Shown: positions 48,254 through 57,530 of the stretch, in pieces | How positions within the stretch are numbered: the stretch's first letter is position 1 | How the letters are laid out: each line of letters opens with the position of its first letter | Origin: Marinomonas atlantica | Lineage (GTDB): Bacteria > Pseudomonadota > Gammaproteobacteria > Pseudomonadales > Marinomonadaceae | Reading direction: 5' to 3' | DNA length: 64,000 nucleotides | Assembly: GCF_001639725.1 (NCBI RefSeq) | Contig: NZ_LTAW01000010.1 | Span: 1 to 64,000 of the forward strand | Made by a program: the position numbers and the translations under genes | The notes under the pieces: model-generated | What the model saw: the letters and a program-made list of their open reading frames with translations, nothing else | What the model was told of the DNA's origin: nothing | The model's database searches: none

Positions 48254-48316
48254 TTCTTATTCCATAAGGCAGCGTTATCAAAGCAGGCTTTTAAAAGTAG
48301 ACTCAAAGGTGCCAAT

Positions 48317-49732
48317 ATGGCAAATGACAACACACAATATCGTTTTCGGCATACAGTGGGGGGACGAACATTTGGCTTTAAGAGCCTTGCCGATTTAATG
48401 GCTAAGGCCACCCCCGCGCGCTCAGGTGACCGTCTTGCAGGTGTCGCGGCAGAGACCGCTGAAGAACGCGCCATTGCGCAAATGACATTGGCTGACGTCC
48501 CTCTCTCACTGTTCTTGGAAGATGTGCTAATTCCCTACGAAGACGATGAAATTACCCGTCTAATCATCGACGAACACGACAAGGCCGCTTTTTCTGTCAT
48601 CTCACACCTCACCGTCGGTGGCTTTCGAGACTGGCTGCTAAGTGACCTAGCCACACCAATTGTCTTAGAACGCATACGCTTAGGCGTGACACCAGAAATG
48701 GCGGCTGCCGTGTGTAAGATCATGCGCAACCAAGACCTTATTCTGGTCAGTAAGAAGTGCCATGTAAAAACCGCTTTTCGGAACACCATCGGCTTACCGG
48801 GGCACTTATCAACACGTTTACAACCCAATCATCCGACGGATGATTTAACAGGCATCGCCGCCAGTATTTTAGACGGTCTGATGTACGCCAACGGGGATGC
48901 GGTCATCGGCATCAACCCCGCTACCGACAATGTGGCACAGGCTTGTCGTTTGATGAACATGATGGATGAGGTCATTCAACACTACGAGATTCCGACTCAG
49001 TCATGCGTGTTAACACACGTCACCAACACCATTGAATGCATAGAACAAGGCGCTCCAGTTGATCTGGTGTTTCAATCCATTGGCGGTACGCAAGCAACCA
49101 ACGATAGTTTTGGTTTTAATCTAGCCACGCTTGCCGAGGCTCGCGAGGCTGCACTATCACTCAAGCGTGGTACGGTGGGTGACAACGTGATGTATTTTGA
49201 AACCGGACAAGGCAGCTCGCTTTCCGCTAATGCACACCACAATCTGGATCAACAAACCTGTGAAGCACGTGCCTATTCAGTAGCGCGGAAATTTAAACCA
49301 TTGTTGGTTAATACCGTCGTTGGCTTTATCGGTCCAGAGTACTTATTCGACGGCAAGGAAATTACTCGAGCAGGCTTAGAGGACCATTTCTGCGCCAAGC
49401 TATTAGGTTTACCCATGGGCTGTGATGTCTGCTATACCAACCACGCCCAAGCCGACCAAAATGATATGGACAACCTGATGACGTTGCTTGCCGTTGCAGG
49501 CTGCACTTTCATCATGGGCATTCCTGGCTCTGATGACATCATGCTCAACTACCAAACCACCTCATTCCACGATGCCATGTATGTACGCCAAGCACTAGGC
49601 CTAACTCCCGCGCCAGAGTTTGATCAATGGCTAATACACACCAACATTTTTAGTGATGACCAGTTCACATTGAATCATAAAATTCCCGCAGCTTTTGAAG
49701 CGTCACTAAAACGCATGCTGGGAGACCATTAG
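48317..49732 (+). CDS. eutB: ethanolamine ammonia-lyase large subunit
   Basis: 471 residues. With EutC it forms the adenosylcobalamin enzyme that splits ethanolamine to acetaldehyde and ammonia. Recognisable blocks are FGFKSLADLMAKATPARSGD near the N-terminus, VFQSIGGTQATNDSFGF, YFETGQGSSLSANAHHN and MGCDVCYTNHAQADQNDMD. No shell or reactivase (EutA) genes are next to it, so it belongs to the cytoplasmic, shell-less type. One base separates it from eutC. Confidence 0.96.
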   Translation: MANDNTQYRFRHTVGGRTFGFKSLADLMAKATPARSGDRLAGVAAETAEERAIAQMTLADVPLSLFLEDVLIPYEDDEITRLIIDEHDKAAFSVISHLTVGGFRDWLLSDLATPIVLERIRLGVTPEMAAAVCKIMRNQDLILVSKKCHVKTAFRNTIGLPGHLSTRLQPNHPTDDLTGIAASILDGLMYANGDAVIGINPATDNVAQACRLMNMMDEVIQHYEIPTQSCVLTHVTNTIECIEQGAPVDLVFQSIGGTQATNDSFGFNLATLAEAREAALSLKRGTVGDNVMYFETGQGSSLSANAHHNLDQQTCEARAYSVARKFKPLLVNTVVGFIGPEYLFDGKEITRAGLEDHFCAKLLGLPMGCDVCYTNHAQADQNDMDNLMTLLAVAGCTFIMGIPGSDDIMLNYQTTSFHDAMYVRQALGLTPAPEFDQWLIHTNIFSDDQFTLNHKIPAAFEASLKRMLGDH

Positions 49733-49733
49733 T

Positions 49734-50585
49734 ATGAAGCGAATCTTTCCAACGCACCCTATCGAAGAACCCGTCATTGAAAACCCATGGCAACGCTTAC
49801 GTGACTTTACAGACGCACGAATTGGCTTAGGGCGAGCGGGCATTAGCGTGCCAACCAAACATCTACTTGCCTTCCAGTTGGCCCATGCCCAAGCCATTGA
49901 TGCGGTTCACACTCCTCTCGATATAGATGGACTGATCGAAAATCTTGTATCTCAAAGCTGGTGCCCCAAAGGCCAGCCGCTACGTTTACATAGCCGTGCA
50001 GAACATCGCGATATGTATCTGCAACGCCCGGATTACGGTCGCCTTCTGAATAAAACCTCAGAGCAATCCTTAGAAGATCACGCTTACCTGTGTGATGACA
50101 AATACGATCTGGCGTTTGTTATTGTTGACGGTCTATCGGCCTTCGCTATTGAAGAGAACCTAGCGCCCTTTTTAGAAGAATTGATCCCGAAACTGACGAA
50201 CGGCCCAGTGCCTTGGCGCATTGCTCCGCTTTGCTTGGTCGAGCAGGGTCGTGTCGCCATTGGCGATCACATAGGAGACCTTCTCAAAGCGAAATGTGTT
50301 GTTGTGCTGGTAGGTGAGCGTCCCGGCTTGAGCTCACCCGACAGCATGGGGCTCTACCTAACGTGGAACCCTAAGGTGGGGCATACAGATGCCTTTCGCA
50401 ACTGTATCTCCAATATCCGTACTGCGGGGCTGAACTACCCTGAAGCTGCCCGCAAAGCACTCTACTTGCTTAATGAAGCACGTAGCAAACAACTCTCCGG
50501 TGTCAAACTTAAGGATCGCACAGACGATTCCGTGCTGGAGCATGAAAACCATAACAACAACTTCCTAATCACTAAAAAACTTTAA
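49734..50585 (+). CDS. eutC: ethanolamine ammonia-lyase small subunit
   Basis: 283 residues. Family blocks are DARIGLGRAGISVPTKHLLAFQLAHAQA in the first third, YDLAFVIVDGLSA and VLVGERPGLSSPDSMGLYLTWNPK, the last being part of the B12-binding region. It starts one base after eutB stops, giving equimolar synthesis with EutB. Confidence 0.96.
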   Translation: MKRIFPTHPIEEPVIENPWQRLRDFTDARIGLGRAGISVPTKHLLAFQLAHAQAIDAVHTPLDIDGLIENLVSQSWCPKGQPLRLHSRAEHRDMYLQRPDYGRLLNKTSEQSLEDHAYLCDDKYDLAFVIVDGLSAFAIEENLAPFLEELIPKLTNGPVPWRIAPLCLVEQGRVAIGDHIGDLLKAKCVVVLVGERPGLSSPDSMGLYLTWNPKVGHTDAFRNCISNIRTAGLNYPEAARKALYLLNEARSKQLSGVKLKDRTDDSVLEHENHNNNFLITKKL

Positions 50586-50612
50586 CCATAACAGTACACA
50601 TGAGGAACACAC

Positions 50613-52019
50613 ATGGCTGAACAAATGGATCAAGACTATCTGGCCAAGCGCCAGCTAAAGCGCGGCACCGCTGGTTGGATGCTACTCGCAGGCCTAGGGG
50701 TGTCGTACGTCATCTCTGGGGACTTCGCGGGCTGGAACTTCGGTATTGGCGAAGCAGGCTGGGGTGGCTTTGCCATCGCTGCCGTTTTAATGGGTATTAT
50801 GTATCTTGCCTTAGTGTTATCGCTGGCCGAAATGTCAGCTTCTATCCCCGCAGCGGGTGGTGGCTACAGCTTTGCACGTCAAGCGATGGGGCCCGTCGGT
50901 GGCTATATGACTGGCTTAGCAGTACTCATCGAATACGCATTGGCACCTGCCGCGATCGTCATTTTCATTGGTTCGGCCGTCGAAGAGCTATTAGGAGTCA
51001 ACGGCCCCATTGTTTATGCCCTGTTTTATCTTGTCTTTATCGGCATTCATTTGGCTGGTGTGGGTGAAGCCCTAAAAGTTATGATGGTTATTTCTGGTTT
51101 GGCAGTGATTGCAATTTTAGGCACAGCAGTCGCATTAATCGGTGACTTTGACGCCTCACGCCTGTTTGATATCGCACCTACCGACGCAGCAGGCGCATCA
51201 GAGTTTATGCCTTTTGGTTGGTACGGAGTCTGGGCAGCACTGCCGTTTGCCATGTGGTTATTTCTAGCGGTTGAAGGGGTTCCTCTAGCGGCCGAAGAAG
51301 CCAAAGACCCAGCGAAAGATGTGCCGAAAGGTATTATTGGTGCGATGATTTTCTTACTATTTACCGCAACCCTAGTCGTCTTATTGCTGGCTGGTGTTAC
51401 CGGTGCAGAAGCCATTGGCAGCAGTGCGGTACCGCTAGTGGATGCTTTGAACGTAGCCGGTAAACCAACGTTGGCGACACTGGTGAATGTGCTTGCACTG
51501 GCCGGTTTGGTGGCATCATTTTTCTCCATCATCTATGGCTACAGCCGTTTAGTCTTTGCCTTGTCACGTGCTGGCTACTTACCAAAAAGCTTGTCTCTTA
51601 CGAATAAACGTAAGGTTCCTGCCCGTGCTCTGATTGTTCCTGGCGTATTTGGCTTTTTAGCCTCCTTAACAGGCGAAGGGGATCTGATGTTAGGAATGGC
51701 TGTGGTCGGTGCCACCGTGTCGTATGCATTGATGGCTCTAAGTCATATTCTACTGCGCATTAAACAGCCTGATATGCCTCGTCCTTATAGAACACCAGGC
51801 GGCATTGTTACTTCCAGTATCGCCTTGGTGCTATCGATTATTGCACTAACAGGTGTCTTCGCTTATGACCCACGTGCCTTTATGTATACTTTGGTGCTGT
51901 TTGCGATCGGTGCCGCGTATTTCTTCTTGTATAGCAAAAATCGTCTCGTCGCGAAAACGCCAGAAGAAGAATTCAATATGCTGGCGCAAGCGGAAGCTGA
52001 TTTAACCGCGACACCTTAA
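50613..52019 (+). CDS. eat: ethanolamine permease (APC superfamily)
   Basis: 468 residues with about 12 transmembrane helices. The first part (GVSYVISGDFAGWNFGIGEAGWGGF) and AAGGGYSFARQAMGP match ethanolamine permeases of the APC group. It follows eutC by 27 bp, so the operon covers uptake and the first catabolic step. A CoA-dependent or NAD-dependent acetaldehyde dehydrogenase would be needed from elsewhere. Confidence 0.9.
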   Translation: MAEQMDQDYLAKRQLKRGTAGWMLLAGLGVSYVISGDFAGWNFGIGEAGWGGFAIAAVLMGIMYLALVLSLAEMSASIPAAGGGYSFARQAMGPVGGYMTGLAVLIEYALAPAAIVIFIGSAVEELLGVNGPIVYALFYLVFIGIHLAGVGEALKVMMVISGLAVIAILGTAVALIGDFDASRLFDIAPTDAAGASEFMPFGWYGVWAALPFAMWLFLAVEGVPLAAEEAKDPAKDVPKGIIGAMIFLLFTATLVVLLLAGVTGAEAIGSSAVPLVDALNVAGKPTLATLVNVLALAGLVASFFSIIYGYSRLVFALSRAGYLPKSLSLTNKRKVPARALIVPGVFGFLASLTGEGDLMLGMAVVGATVSYALMALSHILLRIKQPDMPRPYRTPGGIVTSSIALVLSIIALTGVFAYDPRAFMYTLVLFAIGAAYFFLYSKNRLVAKTPEEEFNMLAQAEADLTATP

Positions 52020-52061
52020 AATGCCCAAATCTCTTAGTCTTATCATAGACAACTCTCATAT

Positions 52062-53090
52062 TTAGGAGCGCCCTTCACGATCTAATCGTGCGGGGCGTTT
52101 TTTTAGGCCAAACGGCTTCAACCACATTCGCCCATGCTTAATTCGATCCCTTAGCAATTGATGAACGTCCTTAAACGGCTGTAACCACTGACCTAGCACC
52201 CCCATATCATCAATCGCTTGCTGAGTACCAAAGCGAATGGCTTGATCATCATGCCCTGCGTGCCAGCTACCAAATAATCGATCCCAAACGGCCAACATCA
52301 CACCAAAATTACGATCATAATGATGACGCGCTACCGAATGGTGTATCTGATGTTGCGCAGGTGAAATCAACCATTTTTCAATAAGAGGACCGTAGCTAAG
52401 CGCCACGCCAGAGTGGCGTAAATTTGCCCCTAATACATTAAACAAAAATGTCGTGACTAGTACGCCGTAGATCTGCCATAAACTGACTTGATTCGGAAAA
52501 GCCACCAGAAATACGCTGATAACAAAACTTTGAGAGACCATAGAGCGGAGGAAAAACAATAACCCTTCAACGGGGTGAGTGCGAAAGACGGTAAACGGCG
52601 TCAGTACTTTGGCACTGTGATGCACCTGATGAAACGCCCATAACCAAGGACTTTTATGCATACACCAGTGCACAAAAAAACGCGAAAAATCATCGATTAG
52701 AAAGTAGCATAAGGTAAATAAAACCATTACGACGGAAGTCGACCAGCCTAGCTGAAGGTCACGAAAGCCGTGTTCTTGCCAATAGAAGTATAGCCAACTA
52801 ATCCAAACCGCCTGAGTCAGCGCTTTCGGGATCAATAACGCCAATAAAAGGCGATTAACCAACCACAACTTGTAGTCAGTTCGCGCTGAGTAATGGAACC
52901 AGACACGCCATGATAAATAAGGCTGTAAGCGATGCCAGCCATTACGACCATAACGAACTGTTAATAGCGCGCCAGCAAACAACAATGCCGACACAAGATA
53001 CCATACAGACACTCGCTTGCTAGTATCCAACAAAGACGAGCCAGCAAATGCCAGCTCGTCTCCTAACCAAACAACAATGTTTTCCAACAT
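52062..53090 (-). CDS. sterol desaturase / fatty acid hydroxylase family protein
   Basis: 342 residues with four to five transmembrane helices. The di-iron His clusters are present: HWCMH (about 141-145), HQVHHS (about 154-159) and HQIHHSVARHH (about 246-256). Members hydroxylate or desaturate lipids; the bacterial substrate is unknown. It follows the DUF4856 gene by 15 bp and is probably co-transcribed with it. Iron dependence would fit the Fur-like site upstream of that unit. Confidence 0.88.
   Translation of the reverse strand: MLENIVVWLGDELAFAGSSLLDTSKRVSVWYLVSALLFAGALLTVRYGRNGWHRLQPYLSWRVWFHYSARTDYKLWLVNRLLLALLIPKALTQAVWISWLYFYWQEHGFRDLQLGWSTSVVMVLFTLCYFLIDDFSRFFVHWCMHKSPWLWAFHQVHHSAKVLTPFTVFRTHPVEGLLFFLRSMVSQSFVISVFLVAFPNQVSLWQIYGVLVTTFLFNVLGANLRHSGVALSYGPLIEKWLISPAQHQIHHSVARHHYDRNFGVMLAVWDRLFGSWHAGHDDQAIRFGTQQAIDDMGVLGQWLQPFKDVHQLLRDRIKHGRMWLKPFGLKKRPARLDREGRS
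52069..52104 (+). terminator. terminator of the eut operon, inside the convergent gene
   Basis: The stem CGCCC..CACGA / TCGTG..GGGCG with a small internal mismatch is followed by seven T (52098-52104) on the plus strand. It lies within the last codons of the sterol desaturase gene on the other strand. Confidence 0.7.
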
Positions 53091-53105
53091 TGTTAAAGCG
53101 CTCGT

Positions 53106-54476
53106 TTAGTCATTTTCAGCGCTTTTACCTGCGGCATTGATTTGTTCTAATACAGCGCTCATGCCGCCCGTTTTATCTTTCAGCTTCGCTTTTAAATCAA
53201 AGTGTTGGGCCAATAGGTTTTGCACTTTGATCATATTCAATTTGTACTCTTGCATAATGCCTGCATTGGTTTGAACAAAACCACCTTGGCCATCCAGTGC
53301 CACGACTTGCATGTCGCCAAACAATACTGGACTAAAGCCAATCAAACGATCCAAACCTGATTGTGCACTGCCTAAGTCGCGCCCTGCCGCTTCAAGAGAC
53401 AACGCAAAACCTTTTAACTCACCCCAGTGTTTTACGTAATCACGGAATGCTTTACTAACATCGCCCTGCGCGTCTTCAATAATCGCGATTTTCTCAAGGT
53501 CAGCATAAACACTGCCTGCGTATTTGAACGCAGCCTCAGCAATGACTTGTTGCCACGCCGTCGCGATCGTTGCCGCATAGCCCTTTAATTCACCACGCTG
53601 CTCGTCAGTGAGACGTTCACCATCCGCGTCACTAATCAACTGACGGCCATCGACAAATGCCTGCATGATCGTATGGAAATATGTGGTGTCAGAGCTGGCA
53701 TCGATGCTGGCAGCATAGTAAGCGTGTGCAAACGCCATTTCTGACTTCAGGTCTACGACACCATCATCATTTGCATCGGCTTTTGCGAAGTACTCAGGGT
53801 TCTGTTTCGTAATTTGCACAACCTCTTTTGGCGAAAGCTCTAAACCATGCGCTGGCGCACCAAAGTAACCAAACGCTTCATCCCATACATGTTCCTTGCC
53901 CGTATAAGGTACGCCTTCTTTATAAGCTTCGTTATTTGGATGCTGATCCGCCTCTAGTTTCTCTTCTAGATAATGATTAACCGCTTTGTTATAAAACACG
54001 GCCCCCATGGCAAACTTAGAGATTAGTTGAGTGTAGTCATAACCATTTACAGGGTCATAGCCTTGCTTACTGTTTGCTGCCAGCTCTACCAGTTGTTGTA
54101 ACAACTCTTGCGCTGTTGGGTTACCCGGCCAGCCTGTGATCACGCCATCGTAAGCACTGGATAGTAGGTCTTTACCCTTAGACAGCTCATCTACTTGAGA
54201 CTGTTTAATGGCAAAACCTTCCTTACTCGCAGGATCAATAATGGCACGACCTTCTTCTTTGCCAGACAAATAATTCAGCATCTTTGCCTGATCGCCTTGG
54301 CTTACCACTTTTTTCAACGAATTATGCAGCGCATGCCGTGCGATTTGACCAGAGTAAGCAACTGAAGATGTCGCACTACCGTCATAGCCTTTTAACGTCA
54401 CATCGAATTCGTAAGACATGGCATTAGCCTGCGTAGCCCCCGCAGTGATTAGTAAAGCTAGTAAGGTCTTTTTCAT
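53106..54476 (-). CDS. DUF4856-domain exported protein
   Basis: 456 residues with signal peptide MKKTLLALLITAGATQANA. The mature part starts YEFDVTLKGYDGSATSSVAYSG and fits DUF4856, a family of exported proteins of unknown function found in marine proteobacteria and Bacteroidetes. An EF-hand-like loop DANDDGVVDLKSE lies near residue 217. The frame opens 14 codons earlier (54518), but the signal peptide and AAGGG site point to ATG 54476. It is first in a unit with the sterol desaturase gene and lies downstream of a Fur-like box. Confidence 0.75.
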   Translation of the reverse strand: MKKTLLALLITAGATQANAMSYEFDVTLKGYDGSATSSVAYSGQIARHALHNSLKKVVSQGDQAKMLNYLSGKEEGRAIIDPASKEGFAIKQSQVDELSKGKDLLSSAYDGVITGWPGNPTAQELLQQLVELAANSKQGYDPVNGYDYTQLISKFAMGAVFYNKAVNHYLEEKLEADQHPNNEAYKEGVPYTGKEHVWDEAFGYFGAPAHGLELSPKEVVQITKQNPEYFAKADANDDGVVDLKSEMAFAHAYYAASIDASSDTTYFHTIMQAFVDGRQLISDADGERLTDEQRGELKGYAATIATAWQQVIAEAAFKYAGSVYADLEKIAIIEDAQGDVSKAFRDYVKHWGELKGFALSLEAAGRDLGSAQSGLDRLIGFSPVLFGDMQVVALDGQGGFVQTNAGIMQEYKLNMIKVQNLLAQHFDLKAKLKDKTGGMSAVLEQINAAGKSAEND

Positions 54477-54550
54477 TGTTTTAACCCTTAAATTAAAATA
54501 GTTGATAACATCAATCATATTAGATAAAACTCATTAACTGAGAAGTTAAC

Positions 54551-54570
54551 AATTATAAGAACCATTATCA
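54551..54570 (-). promoter_or_regulatory. Fur-box-like site upstream of the DUF4856 gene
   Basis: On the minus strand GATAATGGTTCTTATAATT matches the 19-bp Fur consensus GATAATGATAATCATTATC at 13 of 19 positions, with the first half-site perfect. It lies about 75 bp before the start codon, a plausible promoter position. Iron-repressed expression is inferred. Confidence 0.45.
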
Positions 54571-54724
54571 ACAACAATCTTATGCAAGTCCTTATATCTA
54601 TTTCTTAATCGCAAGGGTATTTGTTGAATTATATATTCTTAAAAGTCTATAAATATCGCTTTCTTTCTCCCCTAAAACTTCTATGATCGCTTTTTCTTAT
54701 GCGGCTTTCTTAAAGGGTGACTGC

Positions 54725-55777
54725 GTGTTAAATGAAGAGTTTATCGATCTGCTAAAACACCTTATTCGCGCACCTTCGGTCGTAGGCGCAGAGCACTCGT
54801 TTTTTCGAGTTCTGCAGCGTGAGCTTGAAGAACGTGGCGCGAAAGTCACGTGGTATGAAGGTGTCTTAGTCGCACAAGGCAGTGAACCATTTAGTACTAT
54901 GTTCTCTGCACACATCGACCGTCATGGCCTAGTGTGCACTGGCCCTAATGAATTTCAATACGCTGCATTTGTCTCAGCCAACCGAACCGATCTATTAAAC
55001 AATTCTGTTTCTGAGCAGTTAATGACAAAGGTAACGGAGCGCTTTAACCAAGAAAATGTTTACGCTTACGAACCTTGGTCAGGCGGCTACCGTGGCAAAG
55101 GTGTTATCCGTAATGGCTACATCTGTGAATACCGAAACAACTTAATTTTCGAAGTCGAAGGCCTAGAAGGGGTTGTTGCCGGTACGCCAGTCGCTTTTGA
55201 AGATACACTTTCAAGAAACGGCAACCGTTTAGAAGGTCAGCTCGATAACGTTATTTCGGCCGCGGCACTGGTCCATCTATTCAGCCAAGGGTTTACTGGA
55301 ACCGCCTTTTTTACCGCGCAAGAAGAAGCGGGTAAAAGCTGGCGCTACTTACTAGAGTGGTTTAGACGCTTTGGCGGCACAACTAACCGCCTGTTTGTTG
55401 TTGATACGAGTCCATTTCCAGATATAGAAAGCGCAGATCAACAGCTACTAGTATTGCGTGAAAAGGATGCTAACGCTTCATTTAACCCCGAAAGTACAGC
55501 GTTGCTCGAACAACTATGTGAAGAGGTTGGCTTTAGCTACTTATATAAGAACCGTTATGTCGAGGCAGAGAACGAAAAATTAGTTGCTGCTGGCCAATCG
55601 CCAAGCTCACTTGGCAGTACTGAATTAGGTCGCATCATCTCGGCATCCAATGGCTTAGTCGATGGCACTACTTTACAAATCCCAACAACGGGGTATCACA
55701 CCATGCATGAATCGGCTTCATTGGCTTCAGTGAATGCGTTTCTACTATTACTGCAGGCGGTTGCAAAACTGCGTTAA
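54725..55777 (+). CDS. M20/M42-like metallopeptidase
   Basis: About 350 residues. Metal-ligand patterns of clan MH are visible: SAHIDRHG (first His and Asp), GQLDNVISAA (bridging Asp), TAQEEAG (catalytic and metal Glu), VVDTSPF (Asp) and a C-terminal GYHTMHE (His). This order is of M42/M20 aminopeptidase-like enzymes; the substrate is unknown. ATG 54683 lacks a ribosome site, whereas GTG 54725 has AAGGG at 7 nt and starts at LNEEFIDLLKHLIRAPS, so I chose it. Confidence 0.8.
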   Translation: MLNEEFIDLLKHLIRAPSVVGAEHSFFRVLQRELEERGAKVTWYEGVLVAQGSEPFSTMFSAHIDRHGLVCTGPNEFQYAAFVSANRTDLLNNSVSEQLMTKVTERFNQENVYAYEPWSGGYRGKGVIRNGYICEYRNNLIFEVEGLEGVVAGTPVAFEDTLSRNGNRLEGQLDNVISAAALVHLFSQGFTGTAFFTAQEEAGKSWRYLLEWFRRFGGTTNRLFVVDTSPFPDIESADQQLLVLREKDANASFNPESTALLEQLCEEVGFSYLYKNRYVEAENEKLVAAGQSPSSLGSTELGRIISASNGLVDGTTLQIPTTGYHTMHESASLASVNAFLLLLQAVAKLR

Positions 55778-56093
55778 GGCTTTCTAAAAGCTGGACTATA
55801 CTCAAAACTACGGGCATGCGAGTGCACATTTTACTCTTATAGCCTTTTTCGAGTGATCAGCCTAAGCATTATGTGCAAAAGTTATGTAATTCAAACAGGT
55901 CTATTTCATGATTTCGAATGCGTTAACGCGCTATCATTGTGTAAAGAAGCCATAATACGTCAGTTTTTTGTCAAGTTGCTTCAAATGCTTCACAAGCCAG
56001 ACATTTTTTGCACTTTTATATCTAAGTCAAATTGCAAATATTTAATGTACACTTAAGCTATTACTTAATGACATCCCCCTTAAGGAGAGAGAC
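55778..56093. other. 316-bp leader region of ompA-like gene
   Basis: This AT-rich stretch contains the promoter and long leader expected of an abundant outer-membrane protein gene. I see no convincing -35/-10 pair by eye. The 67-codon open frame inside it (55853-56056) has no ribosome site and looks non-coding. Confidence 0.45.
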
Positions 56094-57077
56094 ATGTCTA
56101 ACATTTTTAAAAAAACAGCCATTCTAAGCGGTATCCTTGCAGCGTCAGCTACAGCAGTTCATGCTGAACAGCCAGTTGCAGGTTTCACACTTACACCAAG
56201 CATTGGTTATTCTGTTCCTGATAATAATCGTAATTTGGATGACGATCGTGCATTCGGTCTTAGTTTTGGTTACCAATTCGATAACCCATGGGGCGTTGAG
56301 TTCACTTACCTAAACTTAGACAGTGAACTAAGCAATGGTCAAAACATCGATGCTGATCAATACCGTCTTGACGGTTTATACAACTTCTTTAACAACTCTA
56401 GCGTAACACCTTACCTAGCAGCGGGCCTTGGTTCTACTCACTACGACTTAGATCTTGACGGTGACGAGAACACTCAGCTTAATGCCGGTGGTGGTTTGAA
56501 ATTCGCACTAAGTGATAACACTTCTCTACGTGCTGATTACCGCGTTGTAGAAGACTTAGAAGCCGATCACACAGACCAAGTAGCAACAATCGGTCTTCAG
56601 TATTCTTTTGGTGCTAAAAAAGCGGCACCAGCGCCAGTTGTTGAACCTACGCCAGTGGTTGAAGTAACGCCTGTTGTTGAGCCAGAGCCAGCACCACCAG
56701 TGAAAACAGTACTACCATACGACATTCACTTCGCATTCGACTCTGCTCATGTTGCTCAGTCTGAATACTCTGACCTTCAGAACATTGCTGATCACCTAGA
56801 AGCAAACCCAGAGCAAGTAGCTCAAATCCGCGGTTTTGCTGATTCAATCGGTGCACAAGAATACAACGAAGAGCTTTCTGTAGAACGCGCTAATGCTGTT
56901 GCAAAACGCCTAGTTGAAGATTTCGGTGTCGATGCAAGCCGTCTAGACACAGTGGGTTACGGTGAAGCATACCCAGTAGTAGAAAATACTTCTAAAGCTA
57001 ATCGTCAGCTAAACCGTCGTGCAACGACTGTTTCTTTCTCTTCTCGTGAAGCGATGGAAAATGATATGCCTAACTAA
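56094..57077 (+). CDS. OmpA family outer-membrane protein
   Basis: 327 residues with signal peptide ending ATAVHA (about residue 24). An N-terminal eight-strand beta-barrel (about 25-175, alternating aromatic strands such as GLSFGYQFDNPWGVEFTYLN) is joined by a Pro/Val/Glu linker (VVEPTPVVEVTPVVEPEPAP) to a peptidoglycan-binding OmpA domain (about 215-320). The latter has FAFDSAHV and the NRQLNRRATTV motif with Asp/Arg that bind diaminopimelate. It anchors the outer membrane to the wall. The ribosome site is strong (AAGGAGAGAG). Confidence 0.93.
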   Translation: MSNIFKKTAILSGILAASATAVHAEQPVAGFTLTPSIGYSVPDNNRNLDDDRAFGLSFGYQFDNPWGVEFTYLNLDSELSNGQNIDADQYRLDGLYNFFNNSSVTPYLAAGLGSTHYDLDLDGDENTQLNAGGGLKFALSDNTSLRADYRVVEDLEADHTDQVATIGLQYSFGAKKAAPAPVVEPTPVVEVTPVVEPEPAPPVKTVLPYDIHFAFDSAHVAQSEYSDLQNIADHLEANPEQVAQIRGFADSIGAQEYNEELSVERANAVAKRLVEDFGVDASRLDTVGYGEAYPVVENTSKANRQLNRRATTVSFSSREAMENDMPN

Positions 57078-57094
57078 GTTTTGACTTAGTTAAA

Positions 57095-57124
57095 TAAAAA
57101 ACCAGACTTCGGTCTGGTTTTTTT
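57095..57124 (+). terminator. terminator after ompA-like gene
   Basis: The stem AAAAAACCAGAC/GTCTGGTTTTTT closes on a TTCG tetraloop and continues in T. A very stable Rho-independent terminator. Confidence 0.92.
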
Positions 57125-57146
57125 ATGTCGTTAATTTGCAAAGCTA

Positions 57147-57344
57147 TTAGCAATTATTCTTTTTCGCTTGCCCTGGCGGACAAAAGCTTTTGTTATTGCC
57201 ATCTTCATCATGTTTATGCTTTCCATCATGATCACCACTGCGACTGGCCTCAACATCGACACCACCTATTTCGCCAGCTACTCGATGTACTGAACAGCCT
57301 GACAGCATTAGTGCTACAAAAGTCACTACTAATACATTTTTCAT
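57147..57344 (-). CDS. small lipoprotein
   Basis: 65 residues with a lipoprotein signal peptide: MKNVLVVTFVALMLSGC, lipobox LSGC with lipidated Cys17. The mature part is rich in His, Asp, Lys and Gly (GDHDGKHKHDEDGNNK) and ends with Cys residues near FCPPGQAKKNNC. The His/Asp cluster could bind metal. PPGxAKK is a motif of small exported proteins of unknown role. Single gene, convergent with the ompA-like gene. Confidence 0.75.
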   Translation of the reverse strand: MKNVLVVTFVALMLSGCSVHRVAGEIGGVDVEASRSGDHDGKHKHDEDGNNKSFCPPGQAKKNNC

Positions 57345-57469
57345 TTATTTCTCCTGCTACACTTTCTCACCATATTAACAAACAAACTATTTAGCCCTCG
57401 AGCGTTTTTACATTGGCAACGCACTCCTTTCACAATTTAGACAAATGGCTTCTGCCATCAGTTGCACAC

Positions 57470-57504
57470 AAAAAAGGCGATACGCAGTTGCGTATCGCCT
57501 TTTA
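57470..57504 (-). terminator. terminator after malic enzyme gene
   Basis: AAAGGCGATACGCA pairs with TGCGTATCGCCTTT almost without a loop, flanked by A and T runs. It ends the malic enzyme transcript on the minus strand. Confidence 0.85.
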
Positions 57505-57530
57505 AGTTTGGAACTGATTAATCGATGAGA

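Noticed and set aside
55853..56056. 67-codon plus-strand open frame upstream of the ompA-like gene
   Set aside because: No ribosome site, odd composition and overlap with the expected promoter/leader region; looks like a chance ORF.
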